64,000 nucleotides of DNA from Halocafeteria seosinensis (Eukaryota > Sar > Bigyra > Bicosoecida), in assembly GCA_001687465.1 (NCBI GenBank), contig LVLI01000079.1, forward strand, positions 1 through 64,000, written 5' to 3'. Below, piece by piece: positions 22,231 to 34,700 of the stretch; the first letter of the stretch is position 1; each line of letters opens with the position of its first letter. The notes below the pieces were generated by a model that had not been told where the DNA came from, searched no databases, and was given only the letters and a program-made list of their open reading frames with translations. A program made the translations under genes and the position numbers.

Positions 22231-24194
22231 ATGTTGGTACTGCTGGAGACACCAGCAGGGTATGCCCTGTTTAAGGTGCTGAAGGAGAAGAAATTGAAGA
22301 ATGTAGACGACATATACGAGCATTTTAAGGATCCCGAAGACGCATCGAAAGTGTAAGTATCGCTGGCTATAGAATGGACTCAGCGTGGGCTGTGTATAAG
22401 GATCTCTGGTGCTGTTTTTCGCAGAGTGAAGCTCCACGCCTTCAAGAAATTCGACGATACAACAGAGGTGAGTGACCATTCATCACTAGTGGCATACATG
22501 GCAACTCTATTGTTGTCGGTAGAAGGATGCTATTGGCGATATTGACTTATCTGTTGAAATTATCGCCGTATCGACGAGTGGGGTCACAGCCTTGATATCC
22601 GTAGAAGGAGCCCCCCATGATCCCCCTTGGCGGGAATCCCGCAGTCTTTTTGTTGTTTTCTGCTGGCGGTTGAGCCTTGTAGGAATCCAGTTAGTTCACT
22701 TGAGTTCACCGTGCTCTGTTTCTTTCTAATTCAACAGGCTCTGCAAGCTGCCTCTTCCTTGATGGAAGGTACACTATCGGATGACCTCAAAAAATTCCTT
22801 AAGAAGTCTATTGTAAAGAAAGAACTTACCGACGACCTGGCGGTTCTTGACAGTAAACTCGGAGGAGTTATCAAAGATAAGCTGTCCATAAACGTAAGTG
22901 CGGTAGGCCTTTCAGGGAGACCGAACTTTTCTGATTAGTAGCACAAACAATTTGCGTAATACCATTGCAGTGCATCCATGACACTCGCGTGACCGAGTTG
23001 ATGCGAGGACTTCGCCAACATGCCTCTTCACTTATTGAGGGCTTGTCAGAAGAGCAACTGAATGCCATGAGGCTGGGTCTAGGCCACAGTTTATCCCGTT
23101 ATAAATTAAAATTTTCTCCTGATAAAGTGGACACAATGATTGTACAAGCAATTGGACTCTTGGATGAATTGGACAAAGAAATCAATATTTATGCGATGCG
23201 TGTAAAGGAATGGTATGGGTGGCATTTCCCCGAAATGGCAAGAATCTTAAATGATAACGAACAGTATGCAAGAGTTGTACTCAAAATGGGTACACGCAAC
23301 AATGCGCCAACTACTGATTTCTCTGATACCCTCTCTGATGATATTGAGAAGTCGCTCAAGGAAGCGGCCATCATCTCTATGGGTACGGATATCAGCGAAA
23401 GCGACTTGATCAACATTAAGGCTTTGGCCGAGCAAGTTATCAACATGATGGAATACAGAGCTACACTATTTGATTACTTAAAAAATCGAATGCATGCTAT
23501 CGCCCCTAACTTAACCATGATGGTAGGGGAACTCGTTGGCGCCCGACTGATTGCGCACGCCGGTAGCTTAATGAATTTAGCAAAGCAACCAGCTTCTACG
23601 GTGCAGATTTTGGGCGCAGAAAAGGCCCTATTCCGCGCCTTGAAAACTAAGCATGATACTCCAAAATACGGACTGATCTATCATGCATCTCTTGTTGGAC
23701 AAAGCCAACCCAAGAACAAAGGGAAAATTTCCCGAGTACTTGCTGCAAAGACTTCGCTGAGTATCCGCGTAGATGCCCTTGGAGAGAGCTCAGAACCTAC
23801 AGTTGCCATTGGAGGTCGTGAACATGTTGAAGAAAGAATGCGGCAGCTAGAAGGTGGATACAGAGCGCAATTGAGTGGTGGAGCCAAAGGACGTAGCCGC
23901 ACCTCGAACGAGGAACAGGGCACCGCTCAGTCAAATATCGCCGCCTCGTCAGAGTCCGGGACCGGTTACAACCCCGCAGCTGATATAGCTCTTCCGGCTG
24001 CTAATGGCTCTGCGGATAAGAAGGAGAAAAAGGACAAAAAAGAGAAGAAAGAAAAGAAGGAGAAGAAAGAGAAGAAGAAAGGAACAAAACGTGCTGCAGA
24101 GGAGCCTGCAGAAGGAGACGTTGAAGAAGACGGCGGCGAGAAGAAGGCGAAGAAAGCCAAGAAGGCCAAAAAAGCGAAGAAAGCCGAAGCATAA
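22231..24194 (+). CDS. NOP58: NOP58, box C/D snoRNP core protein
   Basis: Nucleolar core protein of box C/D snoRNPs, which guide 2'-O-methylation of rRNA with fibrillarin, NOP56 and the 15.5K protein. Exons: 22231-22352, 22425-22467, 22738-22893 and 22971-24194, giving 514 aa. The start [17 protein letters not shown] is the NOP58-type NOP5NT domain. The Nop domain is intact: [81 protein letters not shown] and [15 protein letters not shown]. The C-terminus has KKE/KKD repeats and AKKAKK repeats, as in fungal and animal NOP58. Intron 2 (22468-22737) is 270 nt, several times longer than its neighbours. A TAAATAAACATT motif just after the stop may be the poly(A) signal. Confidence 0.96.
22535..22642 (+). 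ncRNA. Candidate structured RNA in the long NOP58 intron
   Basis: Inside the 270-nt intron, GGCGATA (22535-22541) pairs with TATCGCC (22561-22567), and GCGGG (22630-22634) pairs with CCCGC (22638-22642) around a 3-nt loop. Genes for snoRNP proteins often host snoRNAs in introns in animals, which is why I flag it. I do not see a convincing C/D pair, nor a clear H/ACA tail, so this is a weak call. Confidence 0.2.
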
Positions 24195-24688
24195 GTTCCC
24201 CAATGATAAATAAACATTCGCAAAATACATCTGCGTAGTCATACTCCGACCGTCATCTTGCAACGGTGCTATCCGTAACTTTGGGTAGGCATCCTACTAC
24301 CTGTTACTTTGTATAATGGCTGTGAACTAATCATTGTGGTTCCGTCAACACCTGACTCCGGGGTAGCGGCTCAAGAGAGATACGAAAGGATTAAGGCCCC
24401 ATACATTTCCCTCCATACCCTGGGCCACAACTTATAGATAGTCCTGAATAAGTCATACCACCGGAAAATGTGACTATTACTAATTGGCGGGGTTAGAACA
24501 AAGTCCGGCGTTTGTTCGCGCGACGCTCGAATGACGTCACGCCAGCTAGGTTTCTTCTTCAAGTACATGTATCTTTTAGAAGTATCCATGTTGAAGGTGT
24601 TGAAGAACTTTAACTACTGACAGCAAAAAGCAGTCTATAACTCATCGTCAAGTTACCCTTTGTAATTCAACAGACGCGAAGGAGAACC
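24195..24688. other. Gap between NOP58 and DJ-1/PfpI gene, with a possible small gene
   Basis: 494 bp. A 72-codon minus-strand frame starts with ATG at 24589 (MDTSKRYMYLKKKPSWRDVI...) and ends at 24371. Its composition is protein-like, with a basic start and aromatic-rich end, and it is divergent from the DJ-1/PfpI gene by 100 bp. It could be a small protein or a first exon; I do not recognise it (about 0.3 confident it is real). Confidence 0.3.
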
Positions 24689-25703
24689 ATGGCCGCTCCC
24701 GAAGCAGGCACCTCAGGAAATGTGCTGTTCATTCTCACGTCTCATAACAAACTGGGAGATACCGGGAAAGCAACAGGATGGTATGAACAACTCAGTTGTC
24801 AGCTCTGTATTCGTACTTGCTTCGCTACGCGGTACATTTGTTCTGTTGTGGGTGCCAGGTATCTTCCGGAAGTAGCACACGCGTACAGAGTGCTCAAAGG
24901 GCATGGCTTCGCGGTTACGTTTGCCACTCCTCTTGGAGGCGAAGCTCCGATGGATCCTGGCTCCTTTGACAATTTCAAGGATGGTAGGTTTATCAATGTG
25001 TATAATATCAATCGTCGCATTCTTCAGAGGTTCATGAGTTCACTCGAATTTTCCCGCAGAGTGTGATGACTTCCTGCAAGACAAAGCTGCCAAGGAAGCG
25101 CTGAACAACACGAAACGACTTGAGGACGTCAACCCTGACGACTATAAGGTAAGTCCGAAAGATACGAGTAAAGCTGGAAAAAATCCAGCCAGAAATACTG
25201 ATACGGTGGGCCAACTGGGAATCGGTGCAGGGTGTGTACTTCCCTGGTGGCCATGGACCCATGTGGGACCTTGTCAATAACACAAAGGCCCACGAAATCG
25301 CCATGAAAGTGCACAAAAACGGTGGCATCATTTGCGCTGTATGTCATGGAACTGTCGGCATTGCTGAAATGAAAAATCCTGACACCGGTAAGCATTTCGT
25401 GCACGGCAAGAAAGTGACCAGCTTCACCGATAGCGAAGAAATCGAAGTCGGCCTGGACAAGGTACGTCTTGTCTTTCCTGGTTGGGTTGAAACCGATATG
25501 CACGTGGATGCATCGTGATTTTTCTGTTTCAGACGGTTCCCTTCCTCCTGGAGTCGAAATTAAAGGAAAATGGAGCAGATTTCCAAAGTGGCAAGAACTG
25601 GACGAATTTCGTCGCTGAAGATGATAGGCTCATCTGCGGTCAAAATCCTCAAAGCACTACGAGCGCTGCTCAGAAAATGGTTGTTGCTATGCAGCGAGTG
25701 TAG
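24689..25703 (+). CDS. DJ-1/PfpI superfamily protein, Hsp31-like
   Basis: A class I glutamine-amidotransferase-fold protein. Relatives act as glutathione-independent glyoxalases (methylglyoxal to lactate) or protein deglycases/chaperones. Exons: 24689-24780, 24859-24983, 25060-25148, 25231-25461 and 25533-25703, giving 235 aa. It opens with NVLFILTSHNKL, then TGWYLPEVAHAYRVLKGHGFAVTFATPLGG, which is diagnostic of the Hsp31-like branch. GVYFPGGHGPMWDL supplies the acidic/Gly loop region. The nucleophile elbow is ICAVCHGTVGI with Cys at 25342-25344, followed by His. The C-terminal part (TVPFLLESKLKENGADFQ, LICGQNPQSTTSAAQKMV) completes the family pattern. It is cytosolic by the absence of a targeting signal. 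It converges on FAS with 58 bp between stop codons. Confidence 0.93.
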
Positions 25704-25761
25704 ATTGACGCATGTGCTATTTATATATTTTCCCTATAGCACCAGTTTACAGTGCAACATT

Positions 25762-28700
25762 CTACTTGTCGAATTTAGCATAAGCCATAGCGATGGCATA
25801 TTCTCCTGAATGAGATATACTAACTTGCACTTCACTGACATTACCCATACGAGCCATTTCGGCACTATAGCCGCTCAACTGCACGGTTGGACAACCTGCC
25901 CTGTCGGAGAGGATCTCAATATCCTTCAGAGAGGCTTCTCCACCTTTCCACATCGGCGGCGACGCGCCGTATTCCCCAGAAGCAGCATTCGAAATCGACT
26001 TGACAACAGCTTCTTTAGCTGCCCACCGACCAGCAAAACTGCTCTCAGGATCTTGACGATCGAGACACAAGCTGATCTCCTTTTCTGTGAAATTTCGCTG
26101 AGTGAACGTATCAAAGCTGGGATTTTCTCTGGAGAATGTAGCGATAGGCTCCACGTCCACCCCAACTCCTGCCACGTTCGATGTAGAGCTTTCCAAGAAC
26201 GCCATCTTTGTTGCTTCTTCCTCCAAAGCAATAGCCTCAGAAGAAGACGTGACTTTAGCGCTGATATCGAAGCTTGCAAGTTGCGTAGATTTTTCGATGC
26301 TATCGCCCCGAGATCGTTTAACATTCGGTCGACCGTAAGTCAGGGGAATTCTGCCGAGATCTTCAGTTGTAACGAACCTATGCTCTTTGGCCTCAATGTC
26401 CCAAGTAGCTCTGGCGCGCGGGTTCAAATATACGCTCCTTTGTTGATCATTCGTGTAAGGAGGTGAGTCCTTTACTTCCAAAAGTGGTCTCTTTCCGGAG
26501 TGTATGTTATATCCAAGTCTGTTTGCAGTGCGCTCTCGTTGAAGACGCTTCTCGACATAGGACTCGTATTGACTCGCCCCTATATTAGCCAACAAGTAGT
26601 CGGGATGCAGCAACAGCAGTTCACCACCAGCCTGCCCAAAACCAAACGACTTCACTAAAACTGATTTTACACCAGGGGAACTTGAGCGTCCTCCCTTCTT
26701 GCCGTCCTCCAGCTGGATACTGGAATTTATGTACGCTAAATGAGAAAAGCGTTGGAACTGAGAGTCAACGTCATCAGCATTTGCATTGCCTGGAACTATT
26801 CCCGAAACCAGGCTCTGACATGCGCCATTTATCATCCAGGCAGCCGCGGAGCCCTTCCCATGACCCGTTAAGTACTTTTGGCACACAACGTACAGCGGAT
26901 TACCTTGAGCCCTACCTAGTTGCCGCATCTGTAAATCGGTCACTTCGCTCTCATTCAAGTCGTTCGCTTTCGTTCCTGTACCGTGGAAAGATGCTAACGT
27001 GATATCATTGGCGCTTAGGCCAAACATCGAAAGCGCTCCCTGGATAGGCGATATTGTGTTATCGCGAAGATGCAGATCATGGGCCCATTGTCTCTGAGCA
27101 CTCCTCCGCAATGATTCTTTCAATGCGTCTCCCGCAAAACCATGCTGGTTAGCTTGCCTATCGATGTGGCTGAACGCATTTTGTAACTGCTTAGACCTAA
27201 ACCCTAAATCGAGCAAAGGAGACTCTTTTCCCGAGTGGTATTGTCGAGCAGTCGTAAGGATTCCCTCTCCCGGGGCAGGCACCGAACGTCCAATTTTATC
27301 CGTGGCAGTAGCTGAGTGAGCAATTACAGCGTAAATCGGACAGCCCATATCAATAGCTAAATCTGCAGCCATTAGTATCTGCATGCCTGACCCCTGAGCT
27401 TCCATAAAACCAGCCCTGCTTGATGATGTTGGTCGACTCATTTCAGAGGGAAAGCGCCCTTTTGCATTCTCTTGGTCCGAGTTCGATGTAGCACCCATAG
27501 CGCCAAACTCGTAGGATCCTTCCTCACCGAAGTCATCGAACCCTCCCGCAATCATTACTCGAGCCTTTCCACTCTTTATAGTGTCGACCGCGATATCGAT
27601 GCTCTCTGCTGCGGTGGCACAAGCCCCTACTGGTGTCTTAATGGGGCCGGAGGAGGAAAGAAGTAGCATGTTAATCCAAGCCGGAACAGTATTGATGAAG
27701 CTTTCCTGCAAGATATCATTCTGGATATCTTCTTCTTCTCGCCTCTGTCGGAATATACGTTTCAACGCCCTCATGCCACCCATGCCGCCACCGGCACTAT
27801 TCCCGAGCTCACTGACATGAATATATTTGTAGAACTCATAAGGATCACTAATTCCGGCAGTTACAAGGGATTCAGCGACAGAGACCAATGAATACAAGGA
27901 AACAGGATCTATTCTATCGGCAAGATCTTTCGGGATACCGAACCTTTGAGGGTTCCAGCCGGTCGGAATCTGACCTGCTACCCACCTATCAAAACGCATG
28001 GCTCGCGGAACCGACAAAATGGCACCCCGTTTTACTCGGATATACCACGATCCCTCAGGGACGTCTTCCGGTGCTCGGGAAAGCATTGCTCTGCCCTGAG
28101 CTATGAACTTGTCATGATCCGAAGTAGTCTCTTGGCCTTCTGGTAGAAACATCACGTCAACTTTATCATCCCCCAATTCTTTCGTGTACTCTTTGGCATC
28201 TTCCGGTGAGTTAACCTCCACCCAGTCCATAGTCCTTTCGACAGCGACTTGGTGCAAGAACTGTTTTCTCAGAGGATCGTATCCTTCAAACAGTTCAGGC
28301 TCAATGAGCCGGATCCCAGAGTGCTCAAGGACCTTTTCCTCATATTTCTTCTTGATATCGAGTGCGTCAACGGTCTCCTGGGAAGAGCTATCTACCCATC
28401 CGCAGTAAGAATCGTCTTCTTTCCATTGGATGTAGCCCATTAGCCAGGCCATTTCCATGCATCCCTCCACAGATAAGGAACCATATGCCTCAATATCCCA
28501 ACGTGTGCGTGTGTGACCCCACGGTCCAAGTTCTCCGAAGCCTACAATCACCGGTACTTGGCTCAAGTCTAGGCTTCCTCGTACGGCACAAAGCTTCTTC
28601 CTTCGCGTGTCCGAGGGGAGATCAGGGAACCGGTTCATCTTGATACTAGGACTATGAGTTGGCTTGCTCGTGCTGCCCTTCAACTTTTGTTCATTTGACA

Positions 28701-31700
28701 GTAAGGCGGAAGTCAATTTCGACTCCTTCTGAAGATCTGCTCGAATACTGGCAACTACTTCTTGCAATTTCGGTACCTGATCAAATCCTCCACCTAGATC
28801 AGCTTTAATTGGCCCGCCGTAAGCCATTTCTACCATCGTCGGGTGCATGAATACCAATAGATTCAATGCCATTTCTTCAGAGGAGAAAGTGCGGATTTGG
28901 GAGAATTGTTCCTCGAGCTTAGCCGCAACCGCATTGTTGGCGGCCATCAGAGATGTTCCACGTGTCCACCCAATAATGGCACCAACTATGGTGATGTAAT
29001 CAGCCCAGTCCTCAGAGTGCCACTTGTTGAACAAGCTCTCAAGGCCTAACTTGCTTTCTGCGTAAAGTCCATCTCCACCAAAAATTCCATGGTTAGGACT
29101 CATGGGAAGAATTACTTCTGTCGGCTGCGTGTTCAGTCCCTGTTCACGTTTCTTGGTAGCTATCTTCCCAATCAACCTGAGCACATTCGTCAGCATCAGA
29201 CGATGGGCCAACTCAGATTTACCATCCAAAGTTGTGACCTTCGAACCAGCTTCATTAATGGCAGCAAAGGGCAATACAATGTCGAAATCTACAGGAGAGC
29301 TTTGGGAGTAGAAATGGTTCACCAGAGAGTCCACATCCTGCTTCGATGCTCCATTAAACGGGAAAATCGTCAACGAGGATCCTTTTGCACCAAACTTGTG
29401 GTACATGCTCTCGAAATGTTGTATCGAGTTCTTCGACAAACGACTAGTAGTAGCAAACACAGAAGCACCGCCTTGCAGACAGAGTCGTAACGTTTCAGCA
29501 CCAATACTACCTGGACCGCAACCGACAATCAACACATTCTTACTCCCCAACGACAATGACGGCTCATCATTCGAGAATGCACCGAAGATTTTGAAGAACG
29601 TATCCGAAATCGGGGTCTCTCCACCTTGCTCGTCATCTCCATTCAAATGATAACATTGGATCCAATTCTTTCCTTGCTCGTGAGAAGCACACAGCTCAGA
29701 AATGTAAGATTCAAACCGTTCACTGGCAACCTCGCTGTAATCGATGCTTCCAGAGGAATTGATACTCACGTGAGGTTTCAGCGAGGAAATATTCGTATGA
29801 ACTGTCGGTTCAAAAGTATTCTGTTCTAAAGCAGCTTCGATCTTGTCCGTGACGTCATCAAGTGTCGTCTGAGCCTCCTCTAGGGATTTAAACAGTTCAT
29901 TTCTCGCCTCCGCCGAGCCACTCTCCGAGTTTATGCCGTCAGAAAACTGCTTGCCCATCCAGTTACGAAACCGCGTACAGAAGTCCAACACTTGCTGCGT
30001 GGGTCTGTTGGTGATCCGATTTACGCAGGCACTGGAACAGTAGCTTCGAATCTCATCAGCCACTTCCTTGGCTTCTACGCAATAAGATGGCAGACACTCC
30101 TCGTTCTCGAGGAGACCATATGCACGCAAGATAGCTGCACTGAACAGACTTAACTCTTGCATGTTCCAGCACCAATAACTTGAGTATTGCCGGATTTTTT
30201 TGGAGTCGAATTTGGGGGTAATGCCATCATAAAACTTTTCACCCATTTCTTCCAACACTTGCGATTGAAACGACTGCAACTGGGTAGCAGATTCTGCTTC
30301 TTCAGCTACAACATCAGTAATTTCTTTGTGGTCTACGCCGAGGAATTCACGCATGTTTTCAGCTTGTTGTTGTATATGGACATTTAGTTTGGTCTTATAC
30401 TCTTCGAATTCTTTCGAAGGGCCCGAAGATCCCAATTGCCCAACTAGGCCCGATAAATCGGGGCCTTCTTCGTCGCCACCATTGCTGGACCCAGACAGAT
30501 CAATGTTCTCCATCTTAGCGTAGTCTTTGACCATGCTGTTCAGCCAATTGTTTAGCTCATCGTTCGACTCAAATCTCTTGGCAGGCAGATTCCCGAGGGA
30601 GTGAATCAGCACGTTCTCCACCAGTCCACTTGGAAGACCGTGCTGTTCTTTCAGGGATTGCCGTACTTTTGCCAAACTGTGTCCTGCGGGTAACTTGTTA
30701 CCAATTTTTCCGATCATGGCCTTACTAATGTTCCCTAAACCTCGCGAATCATAGACGGGCTGTAATTTTTTGGCTAGGTCAGAAATGGCGAATTCCGCGG
30801 CACCTTCTGGGACTGCTTTTGATCCAAATTCCTGTTCGATATCACCCGCTATTTCATTTTGGACGGCACTTTTCCCGTTGCTCAGCTGCTGTAAAGTGGA
30901 TTTTCCCGAAATATCTGATGTTGACGAGCTCAGCTTTTGTGCTATCAAAGCCTTCAAAAATGATAGCGCCTGTACTGGTTGGTCGGGTATAGACTTTGGC
31001 GTTTTCTTCTGTCCAGCTTGAGAAAGTTTCAATAAAGCAGATAAATCAGCGCCGGATGCTCCGGTTCCAGCGCCTGTGCCTTCTCCCTTCCTTGGTACAC
31101 GAATGTTCTTTATTGACTCATACAGCGAAACCACGGATTCTAGCCATTGCTTAACGTCATCGCGCCGAGCCAATCGGGCAGTCGGTGGTGAAGTCGTTCC
31201 ATATAGCAAAATCGCACTAGATCTCCCTTTGCCAACCGACCATGTTTCTTCGATTAGCTGTTTTAGGGAGGACATGTTCATTCCAGCAGGCATAGCCTTG
31301 CTGACCATGGAGCCAATGGACTTACTCGTTACCTTACCAGGGAAAGTTTGATTCCCTTTATCGAATTGCTCTGATACCTTCTGCAACGACTCATCCGTAG
31401 CTCCTTCTGGGAGTGATTCGACACCCAGTTCGGCAGCGAGATCTCCTGCGATTTCGTTCATTTGAGCACTCTTGCCTTCAGAAAGGTCTTTCAAAGATTT
31501 CCCCAGGGAAATTTCGGAAACAGGTTTCTTCAGCTTTTGCGAAACTATGCAGCGGATCGAATCAATAGCCTTAGGTGGTTCGTCCTCCATGGACTGCGTG
31601 CTCTCACTCGCTTGCGGCGCGATCTGTGCCTTCTGTGTCGTGGCTTGCGCAAACGGTTTACTCTCACTTTCCGACGACGCGGGTTCAGAGTTCTGATTTA

Positions 31701-34700
31701 CACTTCGATCTTCACTTGAGGGTGGGTCTTCCACAGTTTCTTGAGCCAGCTTCTCCGCATGGTCAGCGGCAGACGGACCCTGATCTTCCAGCTGGTAGCG
31801 CAATTCACTGGTGGAATCCTTGAACAGGAGAAGCTTGAGCCGGTTGCTGGGAATTTTCATATTCTGGATTGTTCGCTTTGCCAAACCCAGCAAAACTGGG
31901 GTTGACCCAAATTCAACCATTTTCATCTCCTCTCTCCGCTCAAAGAGAACATTTTGCGTTTGAATCCATAACACTGGACTGGCAAATTGATAGGCTAGCA
32001 GTTCGATAACTAATGTATGGGCAAGCTTCATCAACCACTCGCAATCGTCTTCTCCCCAGCGGGGACTATCCAAATAAGGCTTCAGATACGGACTTTTAGT
32101 CTCTTTAAACACTAGATTTGCGAATTCTTCAGTAACCTCAAACGGTTTTGCCACTAAATTGGGAATGTAAGATCTCGAGATTTCGGGGAGTCGAAATGCC
32201 ACTTGCTCTGGAGAGATAGCTTCCAGCAGCATCTGTCTGAACGCAGAGACACCAGGGCGAAGATACCGACTATGAAAAGGCACATCAATCCCATCAAGTG
32301 GAATGGTGGCACGGCCCCGATAAAGTCCAAAGTGCTTTCCCTTAGACTTAGCAACGGACTCCACTTCGTCGACCTTCGTGCATGCGTCGTCCACAATTTG
32401 ATGCACTGCTGCGCTACTCTGGGACAAATTGTCCAGGACCAAAGTGAACAAATATAATGCCTTTATTGTCCCTGCGACTACATATTGGTGCATATAACTG
32501 TTGTAATTCACCACCTCTATCAAATAGCTACATCGGTTGTAGATCAAGTTAACAACCAAATGTAAAGCATCCTCCGTAAACCAGGATCCAACCCGCGTAG
32601 GATTGCACGCCACCATCGCGAAATTACTTCGACCCGCTTCGTCCCGCTTGACGGCTTGCTGCATTATGATACCTCTGCGGAAGACAAGCTCTGCGACAGT
32701 TTCCACAGACAACAATGGAGCGACCGAAGCTAGCGCGGCATATTCCCCAAGCGAGTGGCCAGCAAAGTAATTTCTGGACGTACAGTACCCTTTCTTCTTG
32801 AGATCGTCGAAAGCAGCTTTTTGCACAATGACCAAGGCTGGTTGGGTAAATTGTGTAGCAAATAGCAAGCCCTTAGGATGCTTGAAGGTGTACGAGTTTG
32901 TAGTCGACGTTATCTCCGGGAGTATCGGAACGTGCTTTCCCTCTTCCTCGGAGTATACCGTCAGTTTCTGATAGTTATCGCGAACCTTTTTCCCTTTGTT
33001 TCCTCCAAAGCGAATAGTCAGTTGCTTAGGATTGTTTTGGACAATGTTCAGGATCGAGAACCCATATTTTCCGTAAAGATACCTGTCAGCAGACTGCCAG
33101 ACATCTCTGGCGACACTGCTTTGCTGGAGGAGGTCCATACCCATACCCGGCGCGGCACTACCCTGTCCAGTGAATAAGTAGGCGGTTTTCTCCTGAGATA
33201 TTCGCGAATATGCCAGCATTTTGGATGTCCCCTCCTTGTCAACAACTGAGATGCGGACAACTAAGTCACCGGCCGTCATTCCGACATGTTGGGCTTGAAG
33301 ATACAGAGTAGAGTCCAAATACACCATATCTTGGAAAGCAGTATACCAGGCTCTGAGACGAGTATTATCACCGTTACAAATGTGAGCGGAAACGAGAAGC
33401 TGGGCCTTGGTAGATAGCCACATGCCATGCACAATGGGATTGGACGCGGGCAATTGGGCCAAGTTCGCAAATGTCCCTTCGCGATGAATCGGATTCCAGT
33501 CAGCAGACACTGCAGCGTAGTCATGACAGGAACTCGGCGTATGAATTTCGAGTGGCTCCTGCAACACGTTGTAGGGGCTGTCATGTTCATGCTCAACGTA
33601 TGATGCATCGGCTATTTCGCCTAGCGGAGAATAACGGGACCTCCAATGGCGATGCATATCGTTTTTCAGTTCATTTTGGTTCACTGAAGAATCGATTTCT
33701 TGCTGGCATAGGTCCTTCAGAAAACGAACAATGCTTATTTGACCTAGTTCGACGCTGGTACCCCGTTTTTCCATTTTTTCTTCTTGATACACTCTACTCA
33801 CAGCTCGATTTCGCTGTATTCCGCAACAGTACACTGTGCCTTCAGAACACACGGTCATCATCTTACTGGACGTCTTTTTTGCAGTGATGCGAAGATCGAA
33901 GGACAGCACATCTCCCGGAGAAACCTTCGGAGAATTCGGCATGTGCACGTGCCAGGGCTGATATTCTATCCTCCCAACGTCCACTTCCTTCAACGGTGGT
34001 GTCACGAACTTCACGGCCGAGTTCATAACCTGACAGTTCACAAATGTAGCTGCATCAAGCTCAGGTTGCCTGATAAAGAATTCGCTCTTTATTTCAGCAC
34101 GAACACTATCCCTTTCGCTACAGGAAACGTCCCCCACGAGCGATACAGTAACTCCCCCACCAGATTGGGCAATTTTGCAGATCCCTGCCTCAATTACCAG
34201 GTTGTCCTTAAGAGAAAAGGTGCATTCAGAATCTTTGCTGCCGGAAGAAATATAAGCAAAACTGTTGTGCAGATGCACCAGTCGGAGCAAATCTATACCT
34301 GGAATTGTCTCAGAAAGGATCCCTTTAGCCAGGGCTGACCAAGCTGGAACAATAAGGTACGAGAGGGGCATCGTAGAATCGTTGGCTTTTTCTCCGAACT
34401 CTCCTAAGAATGTATTGACCGCATCTTCCCCTAATTTGCTCTCAATACGGGATCCAGTTTTCGGAATAAACTTATTATTCAAAGGAGACTTCGACGGGGT
34501 ATCGCATGACCACACTTTCTCATAATACTTCCTGATGTTTTGCTTCCATGAGTCCTGGTCCCACAAAAGGAAACTATAGTGCCACTGTTGACTTAGTTTC
34601 ATATCCACATTGAGTGAAAGACCTTTGAAGCTGCGATCAAATAACCTTAACTGAATATGTGTTCCATCCTTGCAATCCAGCTCTAACACTTGAGTTGCAC

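Noticed and set aside
24004..24213. Lys/Arg-rich frame overlapping the NOP58 tail
   Set aside because: Frame-shifted reading of the KKE/AKK repeats of NOP58.
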